Shown here one piece after another: positions 45,570 through 54,129 of a stretch of 64,000 nucleotides of DNA (within the stretch, counting starts at the first letter, position 1; every line of letters starts with the position of its first letter). The DNA is from Blautia obeum ATCC 29174 (GTDB lineage: Bacteria > Bacillota > Clostridia > Lachnospirales > Lachnospiraceae). The stretch spans positions 999,001 to 1,063,000 of the forward strand of contig NZ_CP102265.1 in the NCBI RefSeq assembly GCF_025147765.1, read 5' to 3'. Under the pieces are notes generated by a model. That model had not been told where the DNA came from, did no database searches, and saw only the letters and a program-made list of their open reading frames with translations. The translations under genes and the position numbers were made by a program.

Positions 45570-46113
45570 CATCATAGATACACAGGGAAATCCGACCGGC
45601 GAGACTGTAACCCGCGAGAAAGCGCATGCGGAAGGCATTCCACACAGGACGGCACATATATGGATCATACGGGAGAAATATGGAAGAACAGAAGTGCTGC
45701 TTCAGAAGCGTTCCATGAATAAAGACTCTTTTCCGGGAAAATTTGACACTTCGTCGGCGGGACACATCCAGGCAGGCGATGAACCACTGGAATCAGCACT
45801 TCGCGAGTTAGGAGAGGAACTTGGAATACAAGCCACACCGGAGCAGCTTGTATTCGCCGGAACATTCCCGATTTCGTTTGCAAAAGAATTTCATGGCAAA
45901 ATGTTTCGAGATGAAGAACTGGCTTTTGTATATATCTATGATCAACCGGTAGATATCGCGGATCTGGTTCTGCAGAAAGAAGAAGTCGAGGCCGTGGAAT
46001 GGTTTGCCCTGGAAGAAACCTATGCAGAGTGCCAGAAGAGCAGAGAGAAGTTCTGCGTACCAAGTGGCGGACTGGAGATTGTACGGGAGTTTATGACGGA
46101 GAAGAGAGGCTAG
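45553..46113 (+). CDS. NUDIX hydrolase, isopentenyl-diphosphate-isomerase-like group
   Basis: A 186-residue NUDIX protein. The NUDIX box is GHIQAGDEPLESALRELGEE plus LGI. The REL-x-EE-x-G core is intact, but the first box glutamate is an aspartate, as in several IDI-like members. The HRTAHIWII and RSMNKDSFPGKFDTSSAGH lines match the YfcD/IDI-like group, whose members hydrolyse nucleotide or other diphosphates. The substrate is unknown. It overlaps dinB by 17 bases and ends 2 bases before the AEC transporter gene, so the cluster from the GH78-like gene to the transporter looks like one operon. Confidence 0.88.
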   Translation: MEEIFDIIDTQGNPTGETVTREKAHAEGIPHRTAHIWIIREKYGRTEVLLQKRSMNKDSFPGKFDTSSAGHIQAGDEPLESALRELGEELGIQATPEQLVFAGTFPISFAKEFHGKMFRDEELAFVYIYDQPVDIADLVLQKEEVEAVEWFALEETYAECQKSREKFCVPSGGLEIVREFMTEKRG

Positions 46114-46115
46114 AA

Positions 46116-47048
46116 ATGGAAATCAGTTTATTGTTAATGGAAGAAATCGCGAAGTTGTTTGCAATCATGCTTATGGGATATGCAGTCGTAAAGGCAGGAC
46201 TTATGAAATCCTCAGAGAGCAAAAGCGTATCTGTGATCATGGTATACCTGGTCATTCCGTGTGTGATTATTAATGCATTTCAGGTGAAATACACACCAGA
46301 TGTCCAGAAGGGTCTGATTCTGGCATGCGTGGCAGCAGTGGCGGTACACATTTTATTCCTGATTCTTACAGCATTGTTAAAAAATATCCTGCATCTTGAT
46401 GCAATTGAACGGGCAACCGTAATCTACTCAAATGCCGGTATTCTTGTCATTCCGCTGGTGCAGGAACTTCTCGGACAGGAGTACGTTATTTATTCAAGTG
46501 CATACATTGCAGTACAGCTTATATTAATCTGGACACACTGCAAAAATATGCTCTGCGAAGAAGATAAACTGGAATGGAAAAAGGTACTTCTGAATGTGAA
46601 TATCATCTCCATTATAGTAGGTGTAGTACTGTTTATTGGCAGAATCCAGCTGCCATCCGGTGTACAGGATGTCATGAATATGATGAATAATATGATCGGC
46701 CCAATTGGCATGCTGCTGGCTGGGATGGTCATCGCAGAAGTACCGCTTAAAACTGTTTTTAACCGAAAAAGAAACTATGTTTCTACAGCTTTAAGACTTA
46801 TTGTATATCCGATATTTGTATTGTTCCTGATGAAAATAATCTGTGCATTTATCGGAATAATGGATGCAAAACAGATTCTCCTGACCGTGTATCTGGCATC
46901 TGTAACACCTGCCTGTGCGACTGTCACCTCCATGGCACAGCTCTACGATAAAGATGCGGCATACGCCAGTTCACTGTATGTTCTGACGACGCTGTTGTCA
47001 ATCGTGACCATGCCCGTGATGGTGGGATCGTATGAGATGATGGCGTAG
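46116..47048 (+). CDS. AEC family transporter (auxin efflux carrier type)
   Basis: A 310-residue membrane protein with about ten helices and the AEC-type start LFAIMLMGYAVVKAGLMKSS. The central VIYSNAGILVIPLVQELLG and IGPIGMLLAGMVIAE segments are characteristic. Bacterial AEC proteins export or import organic acids, including malate and malonate. The substrate here is unknown. The start at 46116 is two bases after the NUDIX stop, with AGAGAGGC as ribosome site. It is followed directly by a terminator that marks the end of the conserved block. Beyond it the sequence becomes A+T-rich and fragmentary. Confidence 0.9.
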   Translation: MEISLLLMEEIAKLFAIMLMGYAVVKAGLMKSSESKSVSVIMVYLVIPCVIINAFQVKYTPDVQKGLILACVAAVAVHILFLILTALLKNILHLDAIERATVIYSNAGILVIPLVQELLGQEYVIYSSAYIAVQLILIWTHCKNMLCEEDKLEWKKVLLNVNIISIIVGVVLFIGRIQLPSGVQDVMNMMNNMIGPIGMLLAGMVIAEVPLKTVFNRKRNYVSTALRLIVYPIFVLFLMKIICAFIGIMDAKQILLTVYLASVTPACATVTSMAQLYDKDAAYASSLYVLTTLLSIVTMPVMVGSYEMMA

Positions 47049-47072
47049 AAAGAATGAATAAGAAAGTTTTTG

Positions 47073-47107
47073 AAAAGACACTGGCTGGGAGGCTGGTGTC
47101 TTTTTTT
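47073..47107 (+). terminator. Terminator after the AEC transporter
   Basis: AAAAGACACTGGC pairs with GCTGGTGTCTTTT (two G-U pairs) and is followed by a run of T. Confidence 0.83.
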
Positions 47108-47123
47108 GTGCACGTTTTTTGTG

Positions 47124-48053
47124 ATGACTGTGCTTAGTTTAATACTTGAAACATATGAATGGGATACATTAAAGGATTATGCAAAGAAATATGAGAATGA
47201 CCGAGATTCAGGTACAAGATCCCTGATTTCTGGAATTAATCGAAATTATTTTGAACCTTATGTGATGGAATTGGTTTTTGAATTCACAGTGAATGCAAAT
47301 ACAATGATTGAACGTCAGATACGCCGAATGGGAAGCATTCAGGATGATGTAGAGGAAACAATGGCCGGAGAGCTTTACGCAGATGGCTATATTGCAACAT
47401 CGCAAATTGGAGATTTTGCATTGCTTCATCGTTTAAAAGGTGCAGTCAACAATCTTGTTATGGGAAAGGCTGCTTCACAGGGACTGGATCAATGGCTTTT
47501 TGACATTAATAAAGCAAGAACGCCACAGGAAATCAAGAAAATAAGTACATGGCAGAATTCAGATATCAACGAAAAACAAAAAGAAGCGGTAGAAAAAATA
47601 TTGTCTGTTCCGGATGTATGTTTAATTCAGGGGCCTCCCGGAACAGGGAAAACAACTGTTATTGCAGAGGCAATTTATCAATTGGTTATACGAAATAAGC
47701 GTGTTTTAGTTGCATCTCAAGCTAATTTGGCAGTTGATAATGCGTTGGAGCGATTGATTTCTAATCCTAAGATACGTGCAATCAGACTTGGAAGTGCAAA
47801 AAAGATCGATTCATCGGTAAGCAATATCACAGAGGGAAATGTGTTTGTAGTATCTGGAATTTTAAATGCGTTTAAAAATTTATTGACTTATAGGGATGAG
47901 TTAATGTTTGGCAAAGATACTTTTTTATGTCTAAAAATCAATGATTATTTCGAAATATATGAATGGAAAAAACAAAAATTTATTAGAGTAGATAAAGTAA
48001 GTGAATATTTATCTGCAAATTATCGAGATCTTAAAACTTATTCAGTTTATTAG
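47124..48053 (+). pseudogene. Fragment of a superfamily 1 DNA helicase (AAA_11/UPF1-like)
   Basis: An open frame of about 310 codons from ATG 47124. Its middle matches the N-terminal motor part of a UvrD/Dna2-like superfamily 1 helicase: the Q-motif-like INEKQKEAVEKIL, then Walker A QGPPGTGKTTVIAEAI and motif Ia ASQANLAVDNAL. After about residue 265 the likeness ends, and the C-terminal tail (LNAFKNLLTYRDEL onward) contains no motif II-VI. More than half of a helicase is therefore missing. The frame can be extended back to a TTG at 47070, but that lies inside the AEC terminator. It is most likely a decayed remnant of a larger defence-type helicase. Confidence 0.7.
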
Positions 48054-48266
48054 AAGTGGATGTATAAATTTTAGCATAAGCACTGAACAGAAAAAAACGC
48101 TCTATTTTTTTGGCATCCTTTTTGTATTTGGAATCTCATGGAAGAGAAGTATCAATAAAAAATGAAATTCATTATTATTCATGTGCGGTGGAATTTCGTT
48201 AAGTAGCAAGCTAGAATACTCAAAAGTTTATTATTTAGTAAATCGACAGAGAAGGGGGCAATCTAT

Positions 48267-48749
48267 GTGTTTTTACCACCATTTTTTGAATCAAAGAAAT
48301 TCAAAATAATATACGCAGTGACCATGGGATTATTATTGCTGATGATTGTGAGCTTGAAGATATATGATAGTTTCTGTGAAATGCCGGGGTGTTGGAATCT
48401 AAAAGATGCGGGAACACAGTACTGTTGGGATCATATTAATAGTATTTATGAAAACAGCAAAAAGAAATCTTCAGGCAGTTCCAATGGTGAAAGAATTTAT
48501 AACAGTTTTGAGCTTTTTAACCAATCACAAAAATATCATTATACACCAAAGAGGAGAAATACTCCTACACCTGTACCAAGAAAATATAATGGTAATTCCT
48601 ATTCTTCCTGGAAGAGTGATTCGTATGATGTCAGTAACTATGATGACCCGGATGATTTTGCCGATGATTGGGCTGATGAATTTGGAGACGGAGATTATGA
48701 TGGTGGATACGATGATGCGTATGACTACTGGGAAGAAAACGGAAATTAG
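48267..48749 (+). CDS. Small membrane protein with Cys/His knuckle and acidic repeat tail
   Basis: Not assigned to a family. A 160-residue product from GTG 48267, supported by GAAGGGGG 9 bases upstream. It has one membrane helix (about 14-30, IYAVTMGLLLLMIVSLKI), then a compact possible zinc site (CEMPGCWNLKDAGTQYCWDH) at about 37-56. A Ser/Asn/Lys/Pro linker leads to a strongly acidic Asp/Tyr/Gly tail from about 125, ending in DYWEENGN. Nearly the same tail occurs again at 53949-54044 in this window. The 214 bases before it contain no gene. The C-terminus is likely outside or at the membrane surface. Confidence 0.65.
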   Translation: MFLPPFFESKKFKIIYAVTMGLLLLMIVSLKIYDSFCEMPGCWNLKDAGTQYCWDHINSIYENSKKKSSGSSNGERIYNSFELFNQSQKYHYTPKRRNTPTPVPRKYNGNSYSSWKSDSYDVSNYDDPDDFADDWADEFGDGDYDGGYDDAYDYWEENGN

Positions 48750-48766
48750 GTAAGAGAAGGGACTGT

Positions 48767-49363
48767 ATGAAAATGAAAATCAGAAAAAATATATTAAAAA
48801 TTGTTGCCACAGGGATTGCAACTGGTCTTGCTTTTTCCGTTTCATGCTGGAGCGTGGCTGCTTCAGATTCAACAAATGAAGCAAAAGCAGAGGAAACGCA
48901 GGAATATGATGCTTTGCAAAAGATATTTCTGGAAATTAATAAAGAAACAACAGAAGATAAGCTTCTTAAACTAATAGAAGAACACAGTGTGGAATATACA
49001 GCAGAAGAATATAATGGTACACCGAAAAGCAGGAATTATAATATTGCATTTGATTCAGATGTTGTGCTTCAAAAATATGCAGAATCAGGTGATTCTCTGG
49101 AGGTATCTTTTAATAAGGAAGATGGCACAATTTTATATGCAGAGTATTTTAATGAAGCATCGTTCAGAAATGCTTTGTATTACAATTATGGAACATATTG
49201 GGATTTTCGAGAGGATGAGCTGGATAATACGTACACAGGATATTACTATTACAAACCGGGTGATACAAAAGGCGGCATAACAATGAAATATGATAATGGT
49301 AACAGCAAAGAAACTGGATATCACAGTGTTTCCAGAGGAGAAGAGGCGCTAACACTTAATTGA
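48767..49363 (+). CDS. Predicted secreted protein of unknown function
   Basis: A 198-residue protein with a clear signal peptide: a basic MKMKIRKNILK start, a hydrophobic core IVATGIATGLAFSVSCW and a likely cleavage after SVAA near residue 32. The mature part is acidic and Tyr-rich, with a Glu-rich helix followed by alternating short strands (GYYYYKPGDTKGG). The single cysteine in the signal could fit a lipoprotein only poorly. No known domain was recognised. It lies 17 bases after the small membrane protein gene with AGAAGGGA as ribosome site, so the two are probably co-transcribed. Confidence 0.68.
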   Translation: MKMKIRKNILKIVATGIATGLAFSVSCWSVAASDSTNEAKAEETQEYDALQKIFLEINKETTEDKLLKLIEEHSVEYTAEEYNGTPKSRNYNIAFDSDVVLQKYAESGDSLEVSFNKEDGTILYAEYFNEASFRNALYYNYGTYWDFREDELDNTYTGYYYYKPGDTKGGITMKYDNGNSKETGYHSVSRGEEALTLN

Positions 49364-49524
49364 CACTCGTACCTCAATCTGCTATATTAAAATTACATAT
49401 CTGGGAAAGTTCTTTAACCGTTCGGTTGCTTACTCCCCATATGAAAACAAGAAAATATGGCGGAGAAGATGGAACAGAAAAATTTACTCGCAAGATTTTG
49501 AAATTATTTGAGAATTATAAATAA
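49360..49524 (+). pseudogene. Unidentified coding remnant
   Basis: One frame stays open for about 54 codons to TAA 49522-49524, ending KILKLFENYK. It has no good start or ribosome site and overlaps the preceding stop. It looks like the tail of a lost gene. The family was not recognised, and chance openness is possible. Confidence 0.3.
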
Positions 49525-49542
49525 TCTTAAGGAGGAAGGCGT

Positions 49543-49932
49543 ATGGCAACAGTAAACAGTGGAATCAGAGAGGATGCAAATTTCTTAAATCTTAAGGAAA
49601 TTGCGCAAAAATAGGTGAAATCTGAAGTTAACAATATGCTGGTTACAGGTGAAAACATTATTCAGTGCTTTCAGACAGTACGTGATCAGGTGGTTTTTAC
49701 TGACAAAAGAGTTATTGTAGTCAATGTGCAGGGAATCACAGGAAAGAAAACGTCTTACTTTTCATATCCATACTCAAAAGTTTTATATTTCGGAATTGAG
49801 ACGGCAGGAGTTTTGGATATTGACAGCGAATTAATTATGACATTTGCAAATGGAACGGTTCTTCAGTTTGATTTCAGATCAAAAGTAGACATCAAAGGAA
49901 TTTGTTCAAATATACAGCAGTATATTTTATAA
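49543..49932 (+). pseudogene. PH-domain (bPH_3-type) gene interrupted by an in-frame amber codon
   Basis: AAGGAGGAAGGCGT precedes ATG 49543, which opens 23 codons (including EDANFLNLKEIAQK) before TAG at 49612-49614. The same frame then continues, starting with a GTG, for 105 codons to 49932. The second part is a compact bacterial pleckstrin-homology-like domain: TGENIIQCFQTVRDQVVFTD, KRVIVVNVQGITGKK, and a final amphipathic helix. The first part also fits the N-terminus of this family. A single nonsense mutation is the simplest reading. Re-initiation at GTG 49615 could still yield a domain without its first 24 residues. Function in the family is unknown. Confidence 0.65.
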
Positions 49933-49961
49933 GATTGATTTTTAAGAAAAGTTCGCAGGGG

Positions 49962-49990
49962 GGAGTGTGGATAAGATTCACACTCCTCTT
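49962..49990 (+). terminator. Weak terminator-like hairpin
   Basis: GGAGTGTG pairs with CACACTCC around a 9-base loop, followed by TCTTTG. The T-run is short. Confidence 0.45.
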
Positions 49991-50034
49991 TGAACAGAAT
50001 GAAAAGAGCAATGCAAGGGAGTGGGGTATTGTTA

Positions 50035-50739
50035 ATGAAGATAACGGTTAATTTTACAGTACATATATATGCAGAAGAACGTTTGTGTGATGAACTGTTA
50101 ATTCCGCATAGTGAGAATTATGGAATTGTTGGGGAAGAAATAATAGAACCGCTTAGAATAATTAATAATAGAAGCATAATGTTTGAGGTAGAGAATTCAG
50201 TATCTATAAAGGAATTTTACCAATTAATTCGAAGGCATATTTACTCTGAAAAGAATAATAGGATGGATATGTATGGAGAAGAACAAACAACTCTTGATTT
50301 TGTAGAGGAATACGATGTTCTGGAAATATATTTTTTGAAAAATGGTTTGAGGTATTCTATAGTAGATAAAAGCAAAAATTTAGAATTTTATATGCAAAAA
50401 TTGGGTATATCTAATACGATTGATATACAGATTTTGGTAAGCTCAGATGCTGGGGCGGTGTTCGAGGATCATGGGATTCGTTTTTATATAAATTCTAGAG
50501 AAGGAAAACGACATAATGAGCCTCATGTACATGTTGATATAAGACAAGGGGAAGGAAGTGGGAGTTTTTCTTTAAAAACAGCAGAACAGTTGACGGGGTC
50601 TAAAATAAGAAAAAAAGATCAGAAGATTATAAAAGAAATAATTGAAAACAATCAAAAAGACTTTTTGATATACTGGAATGAGCATACAGATGGTCTGGAT
50701 GTGGATTTAAATCAGGCACTGGGACTTATACATTATTAA
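50035..50739 (+). CDS. DUF4160 domain protein, first of a tandem pair
   Basis: A 234-residue protein whose C-terminal 90 residues form a DUF4160 domain: IRFYINSREGKRHNEPHVHV, a short beta hairpin, then a helical region ending FLIYWNEHTDGLDVDLN. DUF4160 proteins are often found with small DUF2442 partners in toxin-antitoxin-like gene pairs, but the function is unproven. The N-terminal 150 residues are unique in appearance. I start at ATG 50035 by analogy with the MKIKSEI start of the paralogue. GGGAG lies 14 bases upstream, so a start at 50011 or 49999 is possible. The next gene is a divergent paralogue 19 bases on. Confidence 0.68.
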   Translation: MKITVNFTVHIYAEERLCDELLIPHSENYGIVGEEIIEPLRIINNRSIMFEVENSVSIKEFYQLIRRHIYSEKNNRMDMYGEEQTTLDFVEEYDVLEIYFLKNGLRYSIVDKSKNLEFYMQKLGISNTIDIQILVSSDAGAVFEDHGIRFYINSREGKRHNEPHVHVDIRQGEGSGSFSLKTAEQLTGSKIRKKDQKIIKEIIENNQKDFLIYWNEHTDGLDVDLNQALGLIHY

Positions 50740-50758
50740 TATATGAGAGAATTGATAA

Positions 50759-51457
50759 ATGAAAATAAAAAGTGAGATTATATATACTGATACAATTTAT
50801 TACTATAAAAAGCCTGTTCCTGGCTATATATGTAGTATTCTTTCAGCGAATGATCCAGATGGAAAAAATTTAAATATTTTAGAGAGAGACTCTGAGCTTG
50901 AATTAGAATATATTTTGGAGCCAAATACTACAATGTCAGATATCCGAAATGCAATATGCGAGAAAATGAATAAGCAAATAGGTGATCTTTGCAGAAGCTG
51001 TCCGTGTATTTGCATAAAAAGTCATGAAGATTTTATTGAGATTGAAAATATGGATATTATGGTAGAAACTCTACTAAGAAAATTTCAAATAGAAGGAAAT
51101 TTGCAATTATATTTTGCATTTTCTGCACTTCAAGGAGATATTTGGCGAGAAGGACAAATTCATTATTATATGCAATCACGTGAATATGGAAAACATAATA
51201 GACCGCATGTGCATGTTAATGCAGGTGATAGATATAGCGCAGCGATTGATATACTTACAGGTGAGATACTTGCAGGAGAAATTCCTGGAAAATATATGAA
51301 ACAAATAAAAAATAAAGTTGAAAAGAATAGAGGGTTTTTGATTGATTGTTGGAATAATATGACAGATGGAATAAATGTGGATATTGATTATAGATTTGGA
51401 ATCACGTCTTTCAGAAATGTGTTAACAGATTATGAGGGAGTTAAGGAGAGAAATTAA
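50759..51457 (+). CDS. DUF4160 domain protein, second of a tandem pair
   Basis: A 232-residue paralogue of the preceding gene. The C-terminal DUF4160 module is clear (QIHYYMQSREYGKHNRPHVHV, then ILTGEILAGEIPGKYMKQIK and DCWNNMTDGINVDIDY). The N-terminal half shares only the general layout, with a cysteine-rich patch CRSCPCICIKS near residue 80 that the first copy lacks. Its TAA overlaps the ATG of a pglZ-like stub (TAATG), so the pair once stood directly upstream of that gene. The sequence is A+T-rich. Function unknown. Confidence 0.7.
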   Translation: MKIKSEIIYTDTIYYYKKPVPGYICSILSANDPDGKNLNILERDSELELEYILEPNTTMSDIRNAICEKMNKQIGDLCRSCPCICIKSHEDFIEIENMDIMVETLLRKFQIEGNLQLYFAFSALQGDIWREGQIHYYMQSREYGKHNRPHVHVNAGDRYSAAIDILTGEILAGEIPGKYMKQIKNKVEKNRGFLIDCWNNMTDGINVDIDYRFGITSFRNVLTDYEGVKERN

Positions 51458-51549
51458 TGGATTTACAAAATATACAAGATCAACTAAATACAGAAATTTC
51501 TAAATTAGATACTCGTATCATATTCTGGTTTGACGATAAAGGAGCATAA
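51457..51549 (+). pseudogene. N-terminal stub resembling BREX phosphatase PglZ
   Basis: ATG 51457 with AAGGAGAGA upstream opens 30 codons ending at TAA 51547. The product, including LNTEISKLDTRIIFWFDDKG, closely resembles the conserved beginning of PglZ, where an RIVFWFD-type strand starts the alkaline-phosphatase-like fold. The remaining 800 or so residues are absent. It is the start codon and first exon-like piece of a deleted pglZ, left behind when a BREX locus was lost. Assignment is from memory of the PglZ N-terminus. Confidence 0.6.
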
Positions 51550-51589
51550 GCAGCACCAAACTATGGATAAGCAGAACGAAGGAATTTAG

Positions 51590-51763
51590 AATCCGGCAGA
51601 GGCAGGTGATCCTGGTAGATATGAGAGGTTAGCTACTGTAGGAGATTTTGAGAGAACAAGAAAGCCTTCATAAGGAAAAAACGACGTTTTATTTCTTGTA
51701 CCTAAAATCATCAGAAATGGACTCTTAGAAGTTGCTTCATATCCAGAAAACTCTGTTTTGTAA
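51590..51763 (+). pseudogene. Unidentified decayed coding stretch after the pglZ stub
   Basis: The 303 bases between the stub and the next gene contain one frame that stays open twice. It gives PGRYERLATVGDFERTRKPS up to TAA 51671, then continues as GKNDVLFLVPKIIRNGLLEV to TAA 51761. Both halves look protein-like, suggesting a gene broken by a nonsense codon. The family is not recognised. No tRNA or att site was seen here. Confidence 0.3.
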
Positions 51764-51851
51764 ATATATGTAACCTATTAACGGTTTAGCAAATGCCGTA
51801 AAATCGAGGCTTTTTATTAAACTTGCACTAAAAAGAATAGAGAGAGATGTT

Positions 51852-53345
51852 ATGAACATGAAAGAACTACAATCCATTTTTACAATCGGAGAAACCGTGG
51901 CGGTTGAATTTAAACGCTGTGGCAATGGAATAGAAAATGACACCTATGAAACAGTATGTTCTTTCTTAAATCGTTTCGGTGGAGAGCTTTTTATGGGCGT
52001 TCTGGATGATGGAACAGTGGTCGGTGTGCCTGAAAAGGCAGCTCCGGATATGGTAAAGAACTTTATAAAAGTTGTAAGTAATCCGGTATTATTTTCGCCT
52101 ACCACATATCTAATTCCTGAAATTATAAAATATGATGAAAATCATACTATCATTCACGTTCACATTCCACCAAGTGCGGAGGTGCACAGTTATAAAAAAG
52201 TGATTTATGATCGTGTGGATGATGCCGATGTAAAGGTAACTGCAACTGGTGCGATTGCGCAGATGTATATTCGTAAGCAGAATATTTTTACAGAAAGAAA
52301 GATTTATCCATATGCAAGAATGGAAGATTTAAGATTGGATTTGTTGCCTAAAATTCGAATTATGGCGCAGAATCATACCGGGGGTCAGCACCCATGGACT
52401 ACGATGGATGATCAGGAGTTGTTGAAAAGTGCAGGGTTATATGGTCGGGATATTGCTACAGGTGAAGAAGGATACAATCTTGCGGCAATTATGCTTCTTG
52501 GAAAAGATGATGTAATTTTAAATGTGGCTCCAGCTTATGTTACGGATGCACTTGTGCGTAAAGTAAATGTAGATCGCTACGATGATCGAGAAATCATTAA
52601 AACGAACCTGATTGAGAGTTATAATCAACTTCTGGAATTTGGAAGAAAAAACCTGCCAGATAAGTTTTTCCTGGAAGGCGCGATAAATAAAAGTCTGAGA
52701 AATACAATTGTCAGAGAGATGATTAGTAATACGCTAATGCACCGAGAATTTACCAGTAGTTATACAGCAAAGTTTGTAATTGAAAAGAAGCGGATGTATG
52801 TAGAAAATGCAAATCGTGCATCGAAAGAGGGCATTATTACAGTTGACAATCTGGAACCAAATCCAAAGAATCCAATTATTGCAGCATTTTTCAGAAATAT
52901 TGGATATGCAGATCAACTAGGTTCTGGAGTTCGAAAACTATTTAAATATAGTAAGTATTATTCGGGAAGAGATCCGCAGTTTGTAGAAGATGATGTGTTT
53001 CGTATCGTTGTACCATTAGATGATGAATATTCGTTTGATTATAGTATAATAATTGATAAGGATAATGAAAACGCTAGTGCCGATAAAGTGACAAGTAGTG
53101 CCGATAAAATGCCGATTAGTGCCGATGAAGTGCCGATAAATACTTTAAGTGAGCAGCAGAAAAAGGTATTGCATTTTGCAAAAGAAAACGGGCAGATTAC
53201 ATCGCATCAGGTAGAACTACTATTAGAAGTAAAACAAAGACGTGCTAGAAGTATTCTTGGAAAACTGGTTGATATGGGGGTGCTTGAACGATTGGGTGCT
53301 TATAGAAATACAGTATACACCCTAAAAAATGGAAGGAAGAAATAA
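51852..53345 (+). CDS. ATP-binding/DNA-binding AlbA_2 (Schlafen-type) and AAA_4-type protein
   Basis: A 497-residue protein of the helix-turn-helix regulator-like family with an N-terminal AlbA_2 domain: ETVAVEFKRCGNGIENDTYE, LNRFGGELFMGVLDDGTVVGV. The middle has a GHKL-like fragment (VREMISNTLMHREF and IGYADQLGSGVRKLFKY). A serine/alanine-rich linker with SADK/SADE repeats leads to a C-terminal winged helix (about 435-495). These proteins are common in defence islands and next to BREX and restriction genes, where their role is unsettled. The gene appears intact. A decayed second copy of the same family lies at 63239-63526. Confidence 0.78.
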   Translation: MNMKELQSIFTIGETVAVEFKRCGNGIENDTYETVCSFLNRFGGELFMGVLDDGTVVGVPEKAAPDMVKNFIKVVSNPVLFSPTTYLIPEIIKYDENHTIIHVHIPPSAEVHSYKKVIYDRVDDADVKVTATGAIAQMYIRKQNIFTERKIYPYARMEDLRLDLLPKIRIMAQNHTGGQHPWTTMDDQELLKSAGLYGRDIATGEEGYNLAAIMLLGKDDVILNVAPAYVTDALVRKVNVDRYDDREIIKTNLIESYNQLLEFGRKNLPDKFFLEGAINKSLRNTIVREMISNTLMHREFTSSYTAKFVIEKKRMYVENANRASKEGIITVDNLEPNPKNPIIAAFFRNIGYADQLGSGVRKLFKYSKYYSGRDPQFVEDDVFRIVVPLDDEYSFDYSIIIDKDNENASADKVTSSADKMPISADEVPINTLSEQQKKVLHFAKENGQITSHQVELLLEVKQRRARSILGKLVDMGVLERLGAYRNTVYTLKNGRKK

Positions 53346-53367
53346 TATTGCAGGGAGTATTTAACGT

Positions 53368-54044
53368 ATGAAGAAGAAAATTATAGCTGTAATAGCTTTC
53401 GTATTGGTAGTTACAGGAGTTCCTTTTTGTGCTATCAAGGGAGATGAGGCTGCCAGAGCGAGGGCAAAAGAGGCAGCAGAAAGCCAGAACAAGGAATGGT
53501 ATAAAGAAGCGAATGCGTGTATAGATGCTGGAGAGTATGAGGATGCGATAAAACTGCTGGAGAAATTGCCAACAGACTACGAAGATAGCAGATATATCAT
53601 ACCATATGCGGAATATTGTAAAGGTGTTGCGGACAAAGAAAAAATTGAGCAGCTGTACAGGCTTACGTGGAATTTCCCGCGAGAAAATGAATATACTGGA
53701 AAATATTCGGAGAAAATGCAGACAGCGAAAGCGGAAACAAAAGCGCAATATGAAGAGTATACAGAACAGAAAGAGAAAGAAAAAAGAGAAGAAATCAAGA
53801 AAGATGTACCATATAAAGGGATGGAGCGAAAAAATTTATGGCGACTTGTCGAAATGGTAGGGTTAGCAATGCTGTAGAGTTCGTGCATTCATCTTCATCA
53901 AAACGCAATTACAGCAGAGATGATAAGAGCATGGATATGTACGATGTGTATGATTACGATGATCCAGAAGATTTTTATTATGATCATGTCGATGAGTTTG
54001 ATGATATACAGGATGCAGAGGATTACTGGGAAGAGAACAGATGA
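53368..54044 (+). pseudogene. Frameshifted secreted/membrane protein with TPR-like helices and acidic tail
   Basis: The first frame (from 53368) gives an N-terminal signal or anchor (KKKIIAVIAFVLVVTGVPF), an alanine-rich helix and a TPR-like pair (ANACIDAGEYEDAIKLLEKL). A charged Glu/Lys helix and VPYKGM follow, and the frame then ends in unrelated codons at 53877. A second frame (53838-54044) carries an acidic Asp/Tyr tail ending DYWEENR. A one-base change in the A6 run near 53829-53834 would join them into one protein of about 225 residues. The tail matches that of the gene at 48267. It is either a damaged gene or, less likely, uses frameshifting. Confidence 0.6.
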
Positions 54045-54129
54045 TATAAGTATTGGTCGGATAAAGATAAGGAGAGTGCTTTGCAAATAAAGTTTAAATG
54101 TGACAAATAAAAAGAAAAGGAGATCAGCT

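Noticed and set aside
47070..47123. TTG start for the helicase fragment at 47070
   Set aside because: It sits inside the AEC transporter terminator and has no ribosome site.
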